A stretch of 7,275 nucleotides of DNA, from positions 1 through 7,275 of the forward strand of contig JACPZR010000275.1 in assembly GCA_016195395.1 (NCBI GenBank), in the 5' to 3' direction. The notes under the pieces were generated by a model. That model searched no databases. It was not told where the DNA came from and worked only from the letters and a program-made list of their open reading frames with translations. The translations under genes were made by a program, and so were the position numbers. Below, piece by piece: positions 1-5,748 of the stretch. The DNA comes from Spirochaetia bacterium. GTDB lineage: Bacteria; Spirochaetota; Leptospirae; Leptospirales; Leptonemataceae. Numbering within the stretch: position 1 is the first letter of the stretch; every line of letters starts with the position of its first letter.

Positions 1-544
1 CACCCGCAAATGGAATATGGATTGCGTCCCCCGGAATAACGGCAAGCTTATTCGCACGTTGGATACGATCCCGCCAGCGGTCATAATAGCCTCCACCCCG
101 ACCAAGACGCGTACCCGACGGGTTAGCTCCCAGAGACGGAACAATGACCAAGTCGGTCTTGTCCAACCCAGCGGCCAGCGTTTCAGCTCCCGGCGGCGCC
201 CCCGGGATATCCATGTAGCCGGGAACGGCCTCATTTAGAATGCGTCCAGCCCTGCGATAGAGACAGAATTCCATGCTGGAGGGACCAGTGACGCGCGGAA
301 TGTAAACGTCGGCATGAAGACCTGCCATGAACGCCCGGATGTCCACTTCGTCCCCCATCGGCAGGAAGGCGAGGACACGCCGGGGATCAGGGAGCGACTT
401 GTAGCATCGCATCAGGTTCGTGAGAAGAGCCTCTTCCACTCCGGGCGAGCTCTTGGCCGTCTGCCAAATTTCCTTGGCTGTGCGACGGGCTTCCTGTTTG
501 GAAATCCTGGCGTTGAAACTGATTGCGTGCTTGACCAAATCCAT
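1..544 (-). CDS. fau: 5-formyltetrahydrofolate cyclo-ligase, 3' end cut by window edge
   Basis: Family role: ATP-dependent conversion of 5-formyl-THF to 5,10-methenyl-THF in the cytoplasm, which recycles a folate that inhibits SHMT. My minus-strand translation from ATG at 544 gives 181 uninterrupted residues to the window edge, close to the usual length of about 190-200, so only a short C-terminus is missing. Visible family features are an N-terminal basic helix (SKQEARRTAKEIW, about 15-27), LPMGDEVD at about 61-68 (substrate region), YIPRV at 81-85, and the nucleotide-binding signature DLVIVPSLG followed by RLGRGGGYYDRW at about 131-157. The ATG has AAGG five bases upstream, and no ATG, GTG or TTG codon lies in frame between it and the upstream stop at about 605-607. 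The gene follows zapA and a structured RNA, the classic position of fau/ygfA. The family assignment is secure. Confidence 0.93.
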   Translation of the reverse strand, partial: MDLVKHAISFNARISKQEARRTAKEIWQTAKSSPGVEEALLTNLMRCYKSLPDPRRVLAFLPMGDEVDIRAFMAGLHADVYIPRVTGPSSMEFCLYRRAGRILNEAVPGYMDIPGAPPGAETLAAGLDKTDLVIVPSLGANPSGTRLGRGGGYYDRWRDRIQRANKLAVIPGDAIHIPFAG

Positions 545-599
545 ATGACCCTTATTTTCGCCTGAGACTGCGGTGTTCGAGGACCGTCTATTTCTGGGC

Positions 600-712
600 C
601 AACACTATTTCTGAGGGATTCCGTGTTTGGCTGTGGATGTCATGCCCTTTTAGGGAAGGCAGAAGCAGTCGATAGGAAACCCACCTGGTAAACAGGCCCC
701 CAGAAATTTCCC
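600..712 (-). ncRNA. ssrS: Structured RNA, probable compact 6S RNA
   Basis: The 219-base spacer between zapA and the cyclo-ligase is far longer than other gaps in this gene block and folds into a long imperfect rod. The strand at 707-697 (ATTTCTGGGGG) pairs over 11 positions, one of them G-U, with 617-607 (CCCTCAGAAAT). Next CCTGTTT (696-690) pairs with AAACACGG, with one bulged base. GTGGGT then pairs with ATCCAC, and a TGCC/GGCA apical hairpin lies near 645-665. The 3' side carries ACAGCC just before the closing strand. The 5' side has TGTT, then a GGG run, TCC and TCGA, the same order as in my recollection of E. coli 6S. Known context: 6S RNA, which binds sigma70 RNA polymerase, commonly lies between zapA and ygfA. 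The core is only about 101 bases, short for 6S (about 160-200), so the identification is inference. The ends are approximate and no clear promoter was found. Confidence 0.55.
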
Positions 713-763
713 GGTTACGGCACATGTGGTTTCACCCTCGCCTGCTTGGCTCAAAGTGGGGGG

Positions 764-1111
764 TTATTCGGGGAGCTCGGCCGAAAGGCCCTCATCCAAG
801 AGTTCGATCAGTTGCTGCGTGCGGCGGAGAACTTCTTCTGACCCGTCATTGCGCTCTTTGCGCCGCTCATTCAGGAGCTCGTCCGCCATGTTGATGGCGG
901 TCAGGATGGCAATGCGGGACTTGGACATATCCGGGTAAGAGGAGCGGAGCAGGCGCATGCGGTTATCCACTTCCCGCGCCACTTCAGCAATATAGCCGGT
1001 ATCCGCGTCGCCGCGGATCCAGTAACGCTCACCCATGATGTCTACGCTCACGCGGTTGACATTCTGAACCGCTCCGCGTGTATCAGTGGCTGTTGGTGCT
1101 GCGGAGCTCAC
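764..1111 (-). CDS. zapA: Cell division protein ZapA
   Basis: ZapA is a small cytoplasmic FtsZ-binding protein that promotes bundling of FtsZ filaments at the division ring and works with ZapB. The 115-residue product has a typical ZapA domain from about residue 18: NRVSVDIMGERYWIRGD (beta-strand region), then VAREVDNRM, then the helix SKSRIAILTAINMADELL, ending in a charged helical C-terminus. The length fits the family. The start is GTG at 1111, chosen because AGGA lies six bases upstream. A later ATG at residue 26 would remove the first beta strand of the domain. The stop of the preceding ZapB-like gene overlaps this Shine-Dalgarno sequence, with eight bases between the genes, so the two are probably translationally coupled. 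A structured RNA follows downstream. Confidence 0.9.
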   Translation of the reverse strand: MSSAAPTATDTRGAVQNVNRVSVDIMGERYWIRGDADTGYIAEVAREVDNRMRLLRSSYPDMSKSRIAILTAINMADELLNERRKERNDGSEEVLRRTQQLIELLDEGLSAELPE

Positions 1112-1116
1112 AACGG

Positions 1117-1122
1117 TTCCTA
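1117..1122 (-). promoter_or_regulatory. Ribosome binding site deciding the zapA GTG start
   Basis: On the minus strand the sequence reads TAGGAA, six bases before GTG. The TAG is also the stop codon of the upstream coiled-coil gene. The site supports GTG at 1111 over later in-frame starts and suggests re-initiation by ribosomes finishing the upstream gene. Confidence 0.6.
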
Positions 1123-2076
1123 CTTGGTTTCTTCCTCTACGATCAGGAAGTCGTCATCGTCATCAACGTCAAAGACACCCAGGTTATCGTCATCTTCCAG
1201 AACGATGTCGTCTGAATGAGCGCCGTGAGCGGTTGACTCAACCGGTTTGGACCCGCCGGGTGATGATGCTGTCATGCTGGCCGCAGGGGAAGCATGGTGT
1301 GATTCTTCAATCACTTCCAGCTCGTCGTCCTGGGTCAGAATAATTTCGTCTTCATCGTCATCGAGAATGATGATTTCGTCCTCTTCTCGCGTCTGCGGCG
1401 CAGAGGGCGTGGGTGCGGAGGCCATCACTTTGGCTTCCGGCACGTCATCTTCAATAATAACAACGCTGTCGTCGTCGTGAGAAGAATCGACAGAAGAAGA
1501 AGGAGAGGATGCGGAAAGCGCCGCTGCTCCGGCCCCTGCCGCAACTACGCCCGCTCCAGCGGCAAGCGCTGCTCCGCCGGCTCCGGATGAACCGGACCCC
1601 GAAGAGGTGGTGGTAGAGGATGCGGAAGAAGTGGAGGCCGCTTCATGCGATGCGGTGGACGGAGAGCCTGCACCCATCGTATGCGATGTGTTCGAGCTGG
1701 TGCCCCCGGTAGAAGAGGAAGAAGAAGCCGTTGTACTCGAGGGAGTGTGAGCGGGGGCGGATGATGATCCCGCGGCCGGGCGTCCGCCGGGCCCAACGTC
1801 CGAGAGCCTGGACAACATCTCGTGGATTTTCTTTTCGAGGAGCTTTTCTTTGTCTTTGAGTTCGTTGAGTTCCGCGCTGGTCCGGTCCAGATCCTGTTTC
1901 AGTCGCGCAAATTCCTGCTCTTTCTGCTCGAGGACGAGCTTGAGCTTGTCATGCTCCGAGCGAAGCGTCGCATTTTCAGATTCCAGCCGGGTATTCTCCG
2001 ACCGAAGATCTCCAATCAATTCTAAGGCGCGGACGATCCTGCCTTCAAGCTCATCCAACTGCTCGATCGTTACCAT
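1120..2076 (-). CDS. ZapB-like coiled-coil protein with long acidic low-complexity tail
   Basis: I recognise only the N-terminal part. Residues 2-92 form a continuous charged coiled coil whose opening (TIEQLDELEGRIVRALELI) resembles ZapB and the short coiled-coil proteins encoded just before zapA in many bacteria. Residues about 95-196 are a Ser/Thr/Ala/Gly-rich linker, including an Ala/Gly/Val stretch at 165-186 that is probably disordered rather than membrane-spanning. Residues about 204-318 are strongly acidic with repeated hydrophobic-acidic motifs such as VVIIEDD and IIILDDDEDE. The 318-residue length is about four times that of E. coli ZapB (about 80). The start at 2076 is preferred because GGGAG lies five bases upstream and the coiled coil begins at once. 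An in-frame ATG at 2157 would add 27 residues without domain character. A division-ring role is inferred from the neighbour zapA and the coiled coil. Confidence 0.75.
   Translation of the reverse strand: MVTIEQLDELEGRIVRALELIGDLRSENTRLESENATLRSEHDKLKLVLEQKEQEFARLKQDLDRTSAELNELKDKEKLLEKKIHEMLSRLSDVGPGGRPAAGSSSAPAHTPSSTTASSSSSTGGTSSNTSHTMGAGSPSTASHEAASTSSASSTTTSSGSGSSGAGGAALAAGAGVVAAGAGAAALSASSPSSSVDSSHDDDSVVIIEDDVPEAKVMASAPTPSAPQTREEDEIIILDDDEDEIILTQDDELEVIEESHHASPAASMTASSPGGSKPVESTAHGAHSDDIVLEDDDNLGVFDVDDDDDFLIVEEETK
1489..1794 (-). repeat. Low-complexity Ser/Thr/Ala/Gly-coding tract
   Basis: This stretch of about 300 bases inside the ZapB-like gene encodes residues 95-196, almost entirely Ser, Thr, Ala and Gly with short homopolymeric Ser runs. 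At DNA level it holds many imperfect trinucleotide repeats (GAA, GAT and TCC type on the plus strand), which could expand or contract by slippage while keeping the frame. No perfect long tandem unit is seen. Confidence 0.6.
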
Positions 2077-2081
2077 ACTTG

Positions 2082-2086
2082 CTCCC
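2082..2086 (-). promoter_or_regulatory. Ribosome binding site deciding the start of the ZapB-like gene
   Basis: GGGAG on the minus strand lies five bases before ATG at 2076. It supports this start rather than the in-frame ATG at 2157, which lies inside the structured spacer after rplT. Confidence 0.5.
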
Positions 2087-2159
2087 GACTCTCCCGTATG
2101 AGTAATGACGGCAAGCCCCCCCGGAAACTGCATCCATTTTTTGCCCGGGCGGGGCATTA

Positions 2160-2186
2160 TTCATTGAGACGCGGCGCCCCAATGAA
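2160..2186 (-). other. Strong hairpin in the spacer after rplT
   Basis: TTCATTG (2160-2166) and CAATGAA (2180-2186) are perfect inverted 7-mers. On the minus strand the 13 bases between them continue the stem by about five pairs, two of them G-U, leaving a three-base loop. No T-run follows on either strand, so it is not a canonical intrinsic terminator. It could be a processing site, an mRNA-stabilising structure or part of a leader for the ZapB-like and zapA genes. Confidence 0.5.
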
Positions 2187-2192
2187 ACCGTC

Positions 2193-2209
2193 GGGGACGG
2201 GCCGCCCCC
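2193..2209 (-). terminator. GC-rich hairpin just after rplT, possible weak terminator
   Basis: Read on the minus strand, GGGGGCG pairs with CGTCCCC (one G-U) around a three-base loop, about 17 bases after the rplT stop. Only a weak GACGGTTTC follows, without a proper U-tract, so termination would be partial at best. It marks a possible boundary between the ribosomal operon and the division genes. The terminator call is tentative. Confidence 0.25.
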
Positions 2210-2225
2210 TAACCTGATTTTTTGA

Positions 2226-2567
2226 TTACTTAGCGCTCTGAACCAGCGTCTGGAATGCTTCCGGATCGCGCACGGCGAGGTCAGCAAGGACCTTTCTGTC
2301 CGTCTGGATGCCGGCTTTGATCAGATTTCCCATGAACTGGGAATAGCTGATACCCAGCGGTCGCACCGCTGCATTGATACGCGCAATCCAAAGGCGTCTC
2401 ATCAGACCCTTTTTCCGACGGCGCGACTCAAAGCCGTGCATACCGGCTTTCATCACAGCCTGCTTGGCTGTGCGATAGAGACGGTGACGACCGCCTCTAA
2501 AGCCCGCTGCGGCCTTCAGAATCTTCTTTCTTCTCTTTACGTGTGTCTTTCCCGTAGTAGAACGCAT
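2226..2567 (-). CDS. rplT: 50S ribosomal protein L20
   Basis: L20 binds 23S rRNA early in large-subunit assembly. In several bacteria it also represses its own operon. The 113-residue product has the family's usual length and features: a very basic N-terminal extension, [13 protein letters not shown] at about 30-42, [13 protein letters not shown] at about 57-69, [13 protein letters not shown] at about 75-87 and [10 protein letters not shown] at about 90-99. The extreme N-terminus ([16 protein letters not shown]) differs from the common MPRVKRG-type opening, but the basic character is kept. The start ATG lies six bases after the rpmI stop. Its GGAG sits inside the last rpmI codons, about ten bases upstream, so coupling to rpmI is likely. 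pheS, frequently next in this operon, does not follow. Confidence 0.97.
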   Translation of the reverse strand: MRSTTGKTHVKRRKKILKAAAGFRGGRHRLYRTAKQAVMKAGMHGFESRRRKKGLMRRLWIARINAAVRPLGISYSQFMGNLIKAGIQTDRKVLADLAVRDPEAFQTLVQSAK

Positions 2568-2573
2568 GGTTGA

Positions 2574-2774
2574 TTAGTCTCCGTATGGCATGAGGTACTC
2601 GAAGCGCGCCTGATCCGATTCGTGGACCACGACGTTCTTCTTGATGTTGCGCTTGCGCTTTCGCGATTTGTTTTGGAGCAAGTGGTTTCCCCGGGCGCTG
2701 TGGCGTTTTGCCTTTCCGGTGGCCGTGAAGCGGATCCGTTTCTTGGCCGACTTGCTTGTTTTCAACTTTGGCAT
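2574..2774 (-). CDS. rpmI: 50S ribosomal protein L35
   Basis: L35 is a small basic protein of the large ribosomal subunit. The 66-residue product begins with the family signature MPKLKTSKSAKKR and continues with FTATGKAKRHSARGNHLL and KSRKRKR, all typical of L35, with the usual length of about 65. GGAG lies eight bases before the ATG. The gene is 20 bases downstream of infC and six bases upstream of rplT, the conserved infC-rpmI-rplT order. It is probably expressed together with both neighbours. Confidence 0.97.
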   Translation of the reverse strand: MPKLKTSKSAKKRIRFTATGKAKRHSARGNHLLQNKSRKRKRNIKKNVVVHESDQARFEYLMPYGD

Positions 2775-2794
2775 ATAAAATTCTCCGTGGAAGG

Positions 2795-3406
2795 TTACGT
2801 CTGAGGAGCAGGGGCTTCCTGCACCGAGCCTTCAGGCTTCTTCTTGACGTCCTGCTTCTTCTTTAGTCCAGGTTTGGCCGCGAGAACCATCACAATCTGC
2901 TTGCCGTCCATCTTTGCCGGGGTCTCCACGAGCGCAGCCTCTGCTACAGCCGCCGACATCCGGTGCATGACAGCCATCCCCAGTTCCGGGTGGGCAATTT
3001 CGCGTCCTCTGAATCGAAGCGTTACCTTAACCTTGTCTCCTTTCTCTAAAAAACTGATCGTCTGGACCTTCTTGATCTCAAAATCGTGAACTCCGATTTT
3101 GGGCCGCAGCTTGATCTCCTTCACATGAATGACATGCTGGGACTTTGATGCGTCTTTCTTCTTCTTCTGCTGCTCAAACCGGTACTTACCGTAGTTAACG
3201 ATCTTACAAACCGGCGGATCCTGATCCGGTGAAATTTCGACCAAATCCAAGCCCATGGCCTCAGCCCTTACCAGAGCGTCCCGGACTTCCATGACTTCTG
3301 CGCCTTTGCCGTCTACGACGACCCGCACCTTTTGGGCGGTAATCTGGCGGTTAATCCGCGGTTCCTTTTCCCTCTGTGGCGGCCCTGAAAACCGTTTCCT
3401 GAGCAT
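2795..3406 (-). CDS. infC: Translation initiation factor IF-3
   Basis: IF3 binds the 30S subunit, prevents premature 50S joining and checks the start codon and initiator tRNA. The 203-residue product has the N-terminal domain (PRINRQITAQKVRVV at about 16-30, AMGLDLVEISPDQDPPVCKI at about 50-69, YGKYRFEQQKKKK at about 72-84) and the C-terminal domain (VKEIKLRPKIGVHDF at about 95-109, GDKVKVTLRFRGREIAHPELG at about 123-143). It is about 25 residues longer than usual because of a Lys-rich and then Ala/Pro-rich C-terminal tail after about 178. The start is ATG at 3406: a stop codon in frame lies immediately before it and GGAGG four bases upstream. The rare AUU start used for autoregulation in E. 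coli is therefore not evident. Confidence 0.97.
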   Translation of the reverse strand: MLRKRFSGPPQREKEPRINRQITAQKVRVVVDGKGAEVMEVRDALVRAEAMGLDLVEISPDQDPPVCKIVNYGKYRFEQQKKKKDASKSQHVIHVKEIKLRPKIGVHDFEIKKVQTISFLEKGDKVKVTLRFRGREIAHPELGMAVMHRMSAAVAEAALVETPAKMDGKQIVMVLAAKPGLKKKQDVKKKPEGSVQEAPAPQT

Positions 3407-3602
3407 TCAACCTCCGTTGTGGATTCTGCCGTGCATTCACTAAAGACGCAAGTCCAGAAATTAGCAGCGTTTCCACAAGAACGCGCACGAGCAAGCACAT
3501 TTTGGATGAACGCCCAAGGCAGAGGCAGGAAACGGTCGGGTTTTCAGCTTCCCGTCCCCCGTCGGGCGGACTCACACTTGCGCCGGCGGCTCTGGCCGCT
3601 GT
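3407..3602 (-). other. Gene-free spacer between glyA and infC
   Basis: About 195 bases with no convincing coding sequence. Just after the glyA stop, GCGGC (3595-3599) and GCCGC (3586-3590) form a five-pair hairpin with a four-base loop, read on the minus strand, but no T-run follows, so it is not a standard terminator. I found no well-spaced -35/-10 pair. This is nevertheless the natural place for an infC promoter or leader, because it is the largest gap upstream of the translation genes. Confidence 0.5.
3411..3415 (-). promoter_or_regulatory. Ribosome binding site of infC, short spacing
   Basis: GGAGG on the minus strand is followed by TTGA and then ATG. The TGA directly before the ATG is an in-frame stop, so translation cannot start further upstream. 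The four-base spacing is shorter than the usual five to nine. Confidence 0.6.
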
Positions 3603-4859
3603 TTATTCCAGTCGGAACGCCTTCATGGGGTATTTCCCCGCAATCTCCGCAACGGCGCCTTTGACGCCCGCGACCTTCTTCTCGTCGTTCAGGTTCAAGA
3701 CCAAGTCCGCAATCAGGTTTCCCACGTGTTTGAAGTCGTCCGCGCCAAGACCGCGGGTGGTCAGGGCCGGGGAACCAAAGCGGACGCCGGAGGTTACGGC
3801 CGGCGGGTGCGGATCAAAGGGAATGCCATTCTTGTTCGCGGTGATGCCCACTCGGTCCAAAGCCGTGGCTGCTTGTTCGCCTGTATGTCCGTTGGCGCCC
3901 ACGTTCAGGAGCACCAGGTGGTTGTCCGTCCCGCCGCTGACAACACTGAGGCCGCGCGACATAAACGTCTCCGCAAGGACCCGCGCGTTCTCTTTCACGC
4001 GGCGGATGTAGTCTTTGTAATCGGGCTTGAGGGCTTCCCCAAATGCCACGGCCTTGGCGGCAATCACGTGCATGAGCGGCCCGCCCTGAACGCCCGGGAA
4101 CACGCGGGAGTTCATGAGTTTGCTGTGCTCTTCGCTGTTGGAGAGGATCAGGCCGCCGCGAGGACCGCGGAGAGTCTTATCAGTGGTGGAGGTTGTGATG
4201 TGCGCCACGTTGATCGATGTGGGATGCTCGCCGGCAACGATGAGACCAGCGATGTGGGCAACGTCTGCCATGAGGACAGCGCCCACTTCGTCCGCGATCT
4301 CGCGGAATTTGGTGAAGTCCAAAGTGCGCGGGTACGCACTGAAGCCGCTGATGATCATCTTGGGCTTGTGCTCTTTGGCCAGGCGGCGCACTTCATCGTA
4401 GTCGATTCTGTGGTCGTCCTGCCGGACCCCATAGGGAACGACGTTATACAGACGGCCGGAGAAGTTCACCGGAGATCCGTGCGTCAGGTGCCCGCCGTGG
4501 GCGAGATTCATTCCCAGAAATGTTTCTCCCGGCTTGAGAAATCCCAGAAAGACAGCCATGTTCGCCTGGGCGCCGGAGTGCGGCTGGACGTTTGCGTATG
4601 ACGCGCCGAACATCTTCTTGGCGCGTTCAATGGCCATGCTTTCAACTCTGTCCGCGTTTTCGCATCCGTGATAATAACGTTTTCCGGGGTATCCTTCCGC
4701 ATACTTGTTTGTCAGCGTGGATGTGTAGGCCTCAAGGACGCTCCGGCTCACAAAGTTTTCAGAAGCGATCATTTCAAGGCTGTGTTCCTGGCGGCGGTCC
4801 TCTTCTACGAGGGCATCGAACACTTCTGGATCTGTCTGCTTGAGGTGGTTGTTCAACAT
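3603..4859 (-). CDS. glyA: Serine hydroxymethyltransferase
   Basis: PLP enzyme that interconverts serine plus THF with glycine plus 5,10-methylene-THF, the main one-carbon entry point. The 418-residue length is typical. Motifs: [12 protein letters not shown] (27-38), [17 protein letters not shown] (51-67), [10 protein letters not shown] (91-100), [14 protein letters not shown] (119-132), ADVAHIAGL (198-206, PLP-ring and nitrogen contacts), [15 protein letters not shown] (222-236, PLP lysine K228) and [15 protein letters not shown] (356-370, with the substrate-carboxylate arginine at 360). The residue before K228 is Asp where E. coli has His. The ATG at 4859 is chosen because the family N-terminus begins there and AAGGAG lies nine bases upstream. 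The open frame extends 80 codons further but only within the lplA-like gene. One base separates its start from the upstream stop, so it is the last gene of a coupled operon. Confidence 0.97.
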   Translation of the reverse strand: MLNNHLKQTDPEVFDALVEEDRRQEHSLEMIASENFVSRSVLEAYTSTLTNKYAEGYPGKRYYHGCENADRVESMAIERAKKMFGASYANVQPHSGAQANMAVFLGFLKPGETFLGMNLAHGGHLTHGSPVNFSGRLYNVVPYGVRQDDHRIDYDEVRRLAKEHKPKMIISGFSAYPRTLDFTKFREIADEVGAVLMADVAHIAGLIVAGEHPTSINVAHITTSTTDKTLRGPRGGLILSNSEEHSKLMNSRVFPGVQGGPLMHVIAAKAVAFGEALKPDYKDYIRRVKENARVLAETFMSRGLSVVSGGTDNHLVLLNVGANGHTGEQAATALDRVGITANKNGIPFDPHPPAVTSGVRFGSPALTTRGLGADDFKHVGNLIADLVLNLNDEKKVAGVKGAVAEIAGKYPMKAFRLE

Positions 4860-4860
4860 G

Positions 4861-5748
4861 TTACAGGGCTCCTTGCATTTTGCGTGGGGATGAATACGGT
4901 GACGGGTTTTCAAAGGCCGCAGGGTCGAGCTCCGGAGAACGCGCGTCAAAAATCCATGCGGGGTGCGCGTAGGTGTTCTTGACGAGCTTCCGCGCCATGG
5001 TCCCGATCCTGTGGCGTTCCAAGGACGGCAGAGGCGTGACCTCTCCGGCGGCAGCAAAGTGACGCAGTTCCGAAGACAGACACTGATAGAACGCGACATC
5101 GTCGAACGAATCAGGGAGGCTTCCGAGGAACGACTCGTGAGTCCGGCCGCCGCGGTAGTCGGGCTCGCGGGGCGGGTGTCTCAGAAACTTGGAAACGGAA
5201 CCCACAAGCTCTGGACGCGTAATCAGAGTGCCGTGATGGACGATGATACCGTGCTTTCTGAACTGCGCATTGCCCGAAATCTTGCGAGCGGTGGCGCCGC
5301 CGGACAACACAAGGTCCGACTTTCCTTCCCTGCGCACATCAATAGACTGCGCGTACAGCGCCTTTTGGATCAATTCAAGAATGACTTCGTACGACCGTGT
5401 GACTGAGAAGAGATGCGGGAATCCCGCGAGAGGAAGAAAGACGGTGAAGTTCAAGTTCCCGGGGCCATGAAGGACCGTGCCGCCACCGGACACGCGCCGG
5501 CACAAAACGGGAAGTCCGCGGCCGGGTTTTTGTGCGCCTTGGCGCGCATGCGCAATCAGGTCATCTGTCACGTTGTCTGTGACGGAGTCCGTACGGCCCA
5601 GAACCACAGCGGGCGGATTGGTCCAAAGACGGATCCCCGCTTTGAAGGCGCGCGGTTTGACCAGACCCATATACTCGCACAGAGCTTGATCCAAGGCGAG
5701 CGAGAAAAATGGATTCCGGGGTTTCAGATCCAGGAATTCAAAAACCAT
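4861..5748 (-). CDS. Lipoate/octanoate protein ligase family (BPL_LplA_LipB)
   Basis: Proteins of this family attach lipoate or octanoate to the lysine of lipoyl domains such as GcvH or 2-oxoacid dehydrogenase E2. The 295-residue product has [17 protein letters not shown] (12-28), [12 protein letters not shown] (41-52), [19 protein letters not shown] (84-102, lipoyl-AMP pocket), [22 protein letters not shown] (155-176, with K156 the expected conserved lysine), a [15 protein letters not shown] segment (about 194-208) and [11 protein letters not shown] (258-268). It is shorter than E. coli LplA (about 337) and seems to lack its C-terminal accessory domain, so it may be an LplA-like ligase or a LipM-like octanoyl or amidotransferase. 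The start ATG directly abuts the upstream TGA, with GAAGG eight bases before it. Its neighbour glyA makes glycine-cleavage-linked GcvH a plausible substrate, by inference. Confidence 0.88.
   Translation of the reverse strand: MVFEFLDLKPRNPFFSLALDQALCEYMGLVKPRAFKAGIRLWTNPPAVVLGRTDSVTDNVTDDLIAHARQGAQKPGRGLPVLCRRVSGGGTVLHGPGNLNFTVFLPLAGFPHLFSVTRSYEVILELIQKALYAQSIDVRREGKSDLVLSGGATARKISGNAQFRKHGIIVHHGTLITRPELVGSVSKFLRHPPREPDYRGGRTHESFLGSLPDSFDDVAFYQCLSSELRHFAAAGEVTPLPSLERHRIGTMARKLVKNTYAHPAWIFDARSPELDPAAFENPSPYSSPRKMQGAL
4869..4874 (-). promoter_or_regulatory. Ribosome binding site deciding the glyA start
   Basis: AAGGAG on the minus strand lies nine bases before ATG at 4859, inside the last codons of the preceding ligase gene. 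It fixes the glyA start despite the longer open frame. Confidence 0.65.

Noticed and set aside
17..565. Small plus-strand open frames at the left end
   Set aside because: The minus strand here carries an uninterrupted cyclo-ligase reading frame with its full nucleotide-binding signature.
545..763. THF riboswitch controlling the folate cyclo-ligase gene
   Set aside because: The spacer lacks the recognisable THF aptamer core, and the rod-like fold and zapA-fau context fit 6S RNA better.
1247..1480. Serine-rich open frame on the plus strand
   Set aside because: It is the antisense reading of Asp/Glu codons (GAT, GAC, GAA) of the acidic tail.
1519..1584. Transmembrane helix in the ZapB-like protein
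   Set aside because: The Ala/Gly/Val stretch is weakly hydrophobic, lies in a low-complexity linker and has no flanking charge pattern; a disordered or flexible segment is more likely.
2139..2155. Intrinsic terminator at the GCCCGGGC palindrome next to a T-run
   Set aside because: On the plus strand the T-run precedes the hairpin, and on the minus strand it reads as A's after the hairpin, so neither strand has the required order.
2077..2157. 27-residue N-terminal extension of the ZapB-like protein from ATG at 2157
   Set aside because: No good Shine-Dalgarno sequence precedes that ATG, the segment covers hairpin-rich DNA, and a GGGAG site five bases before ATG 2076 starts directly at the coiled coil.
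3586..3599. Intrinsic terminator after glyA
   Set aside because: A five-pair GC hairpin is present, but no U-tract follows on the minus strand.
3726..4601. 291-codon open frame on the plus strand
   Set aside because: It is antisense to glyA, matches no family I know, and reflects GC-rich codon use in the real gene.
4860..5099. Upstream in-frame extension of glyA by 80 residues
   Set aside because: It lies entirely within the lplA-like gene in another frame, has no SHMT character, and AAGGAG plus the family N-terminus place the start at 4859.
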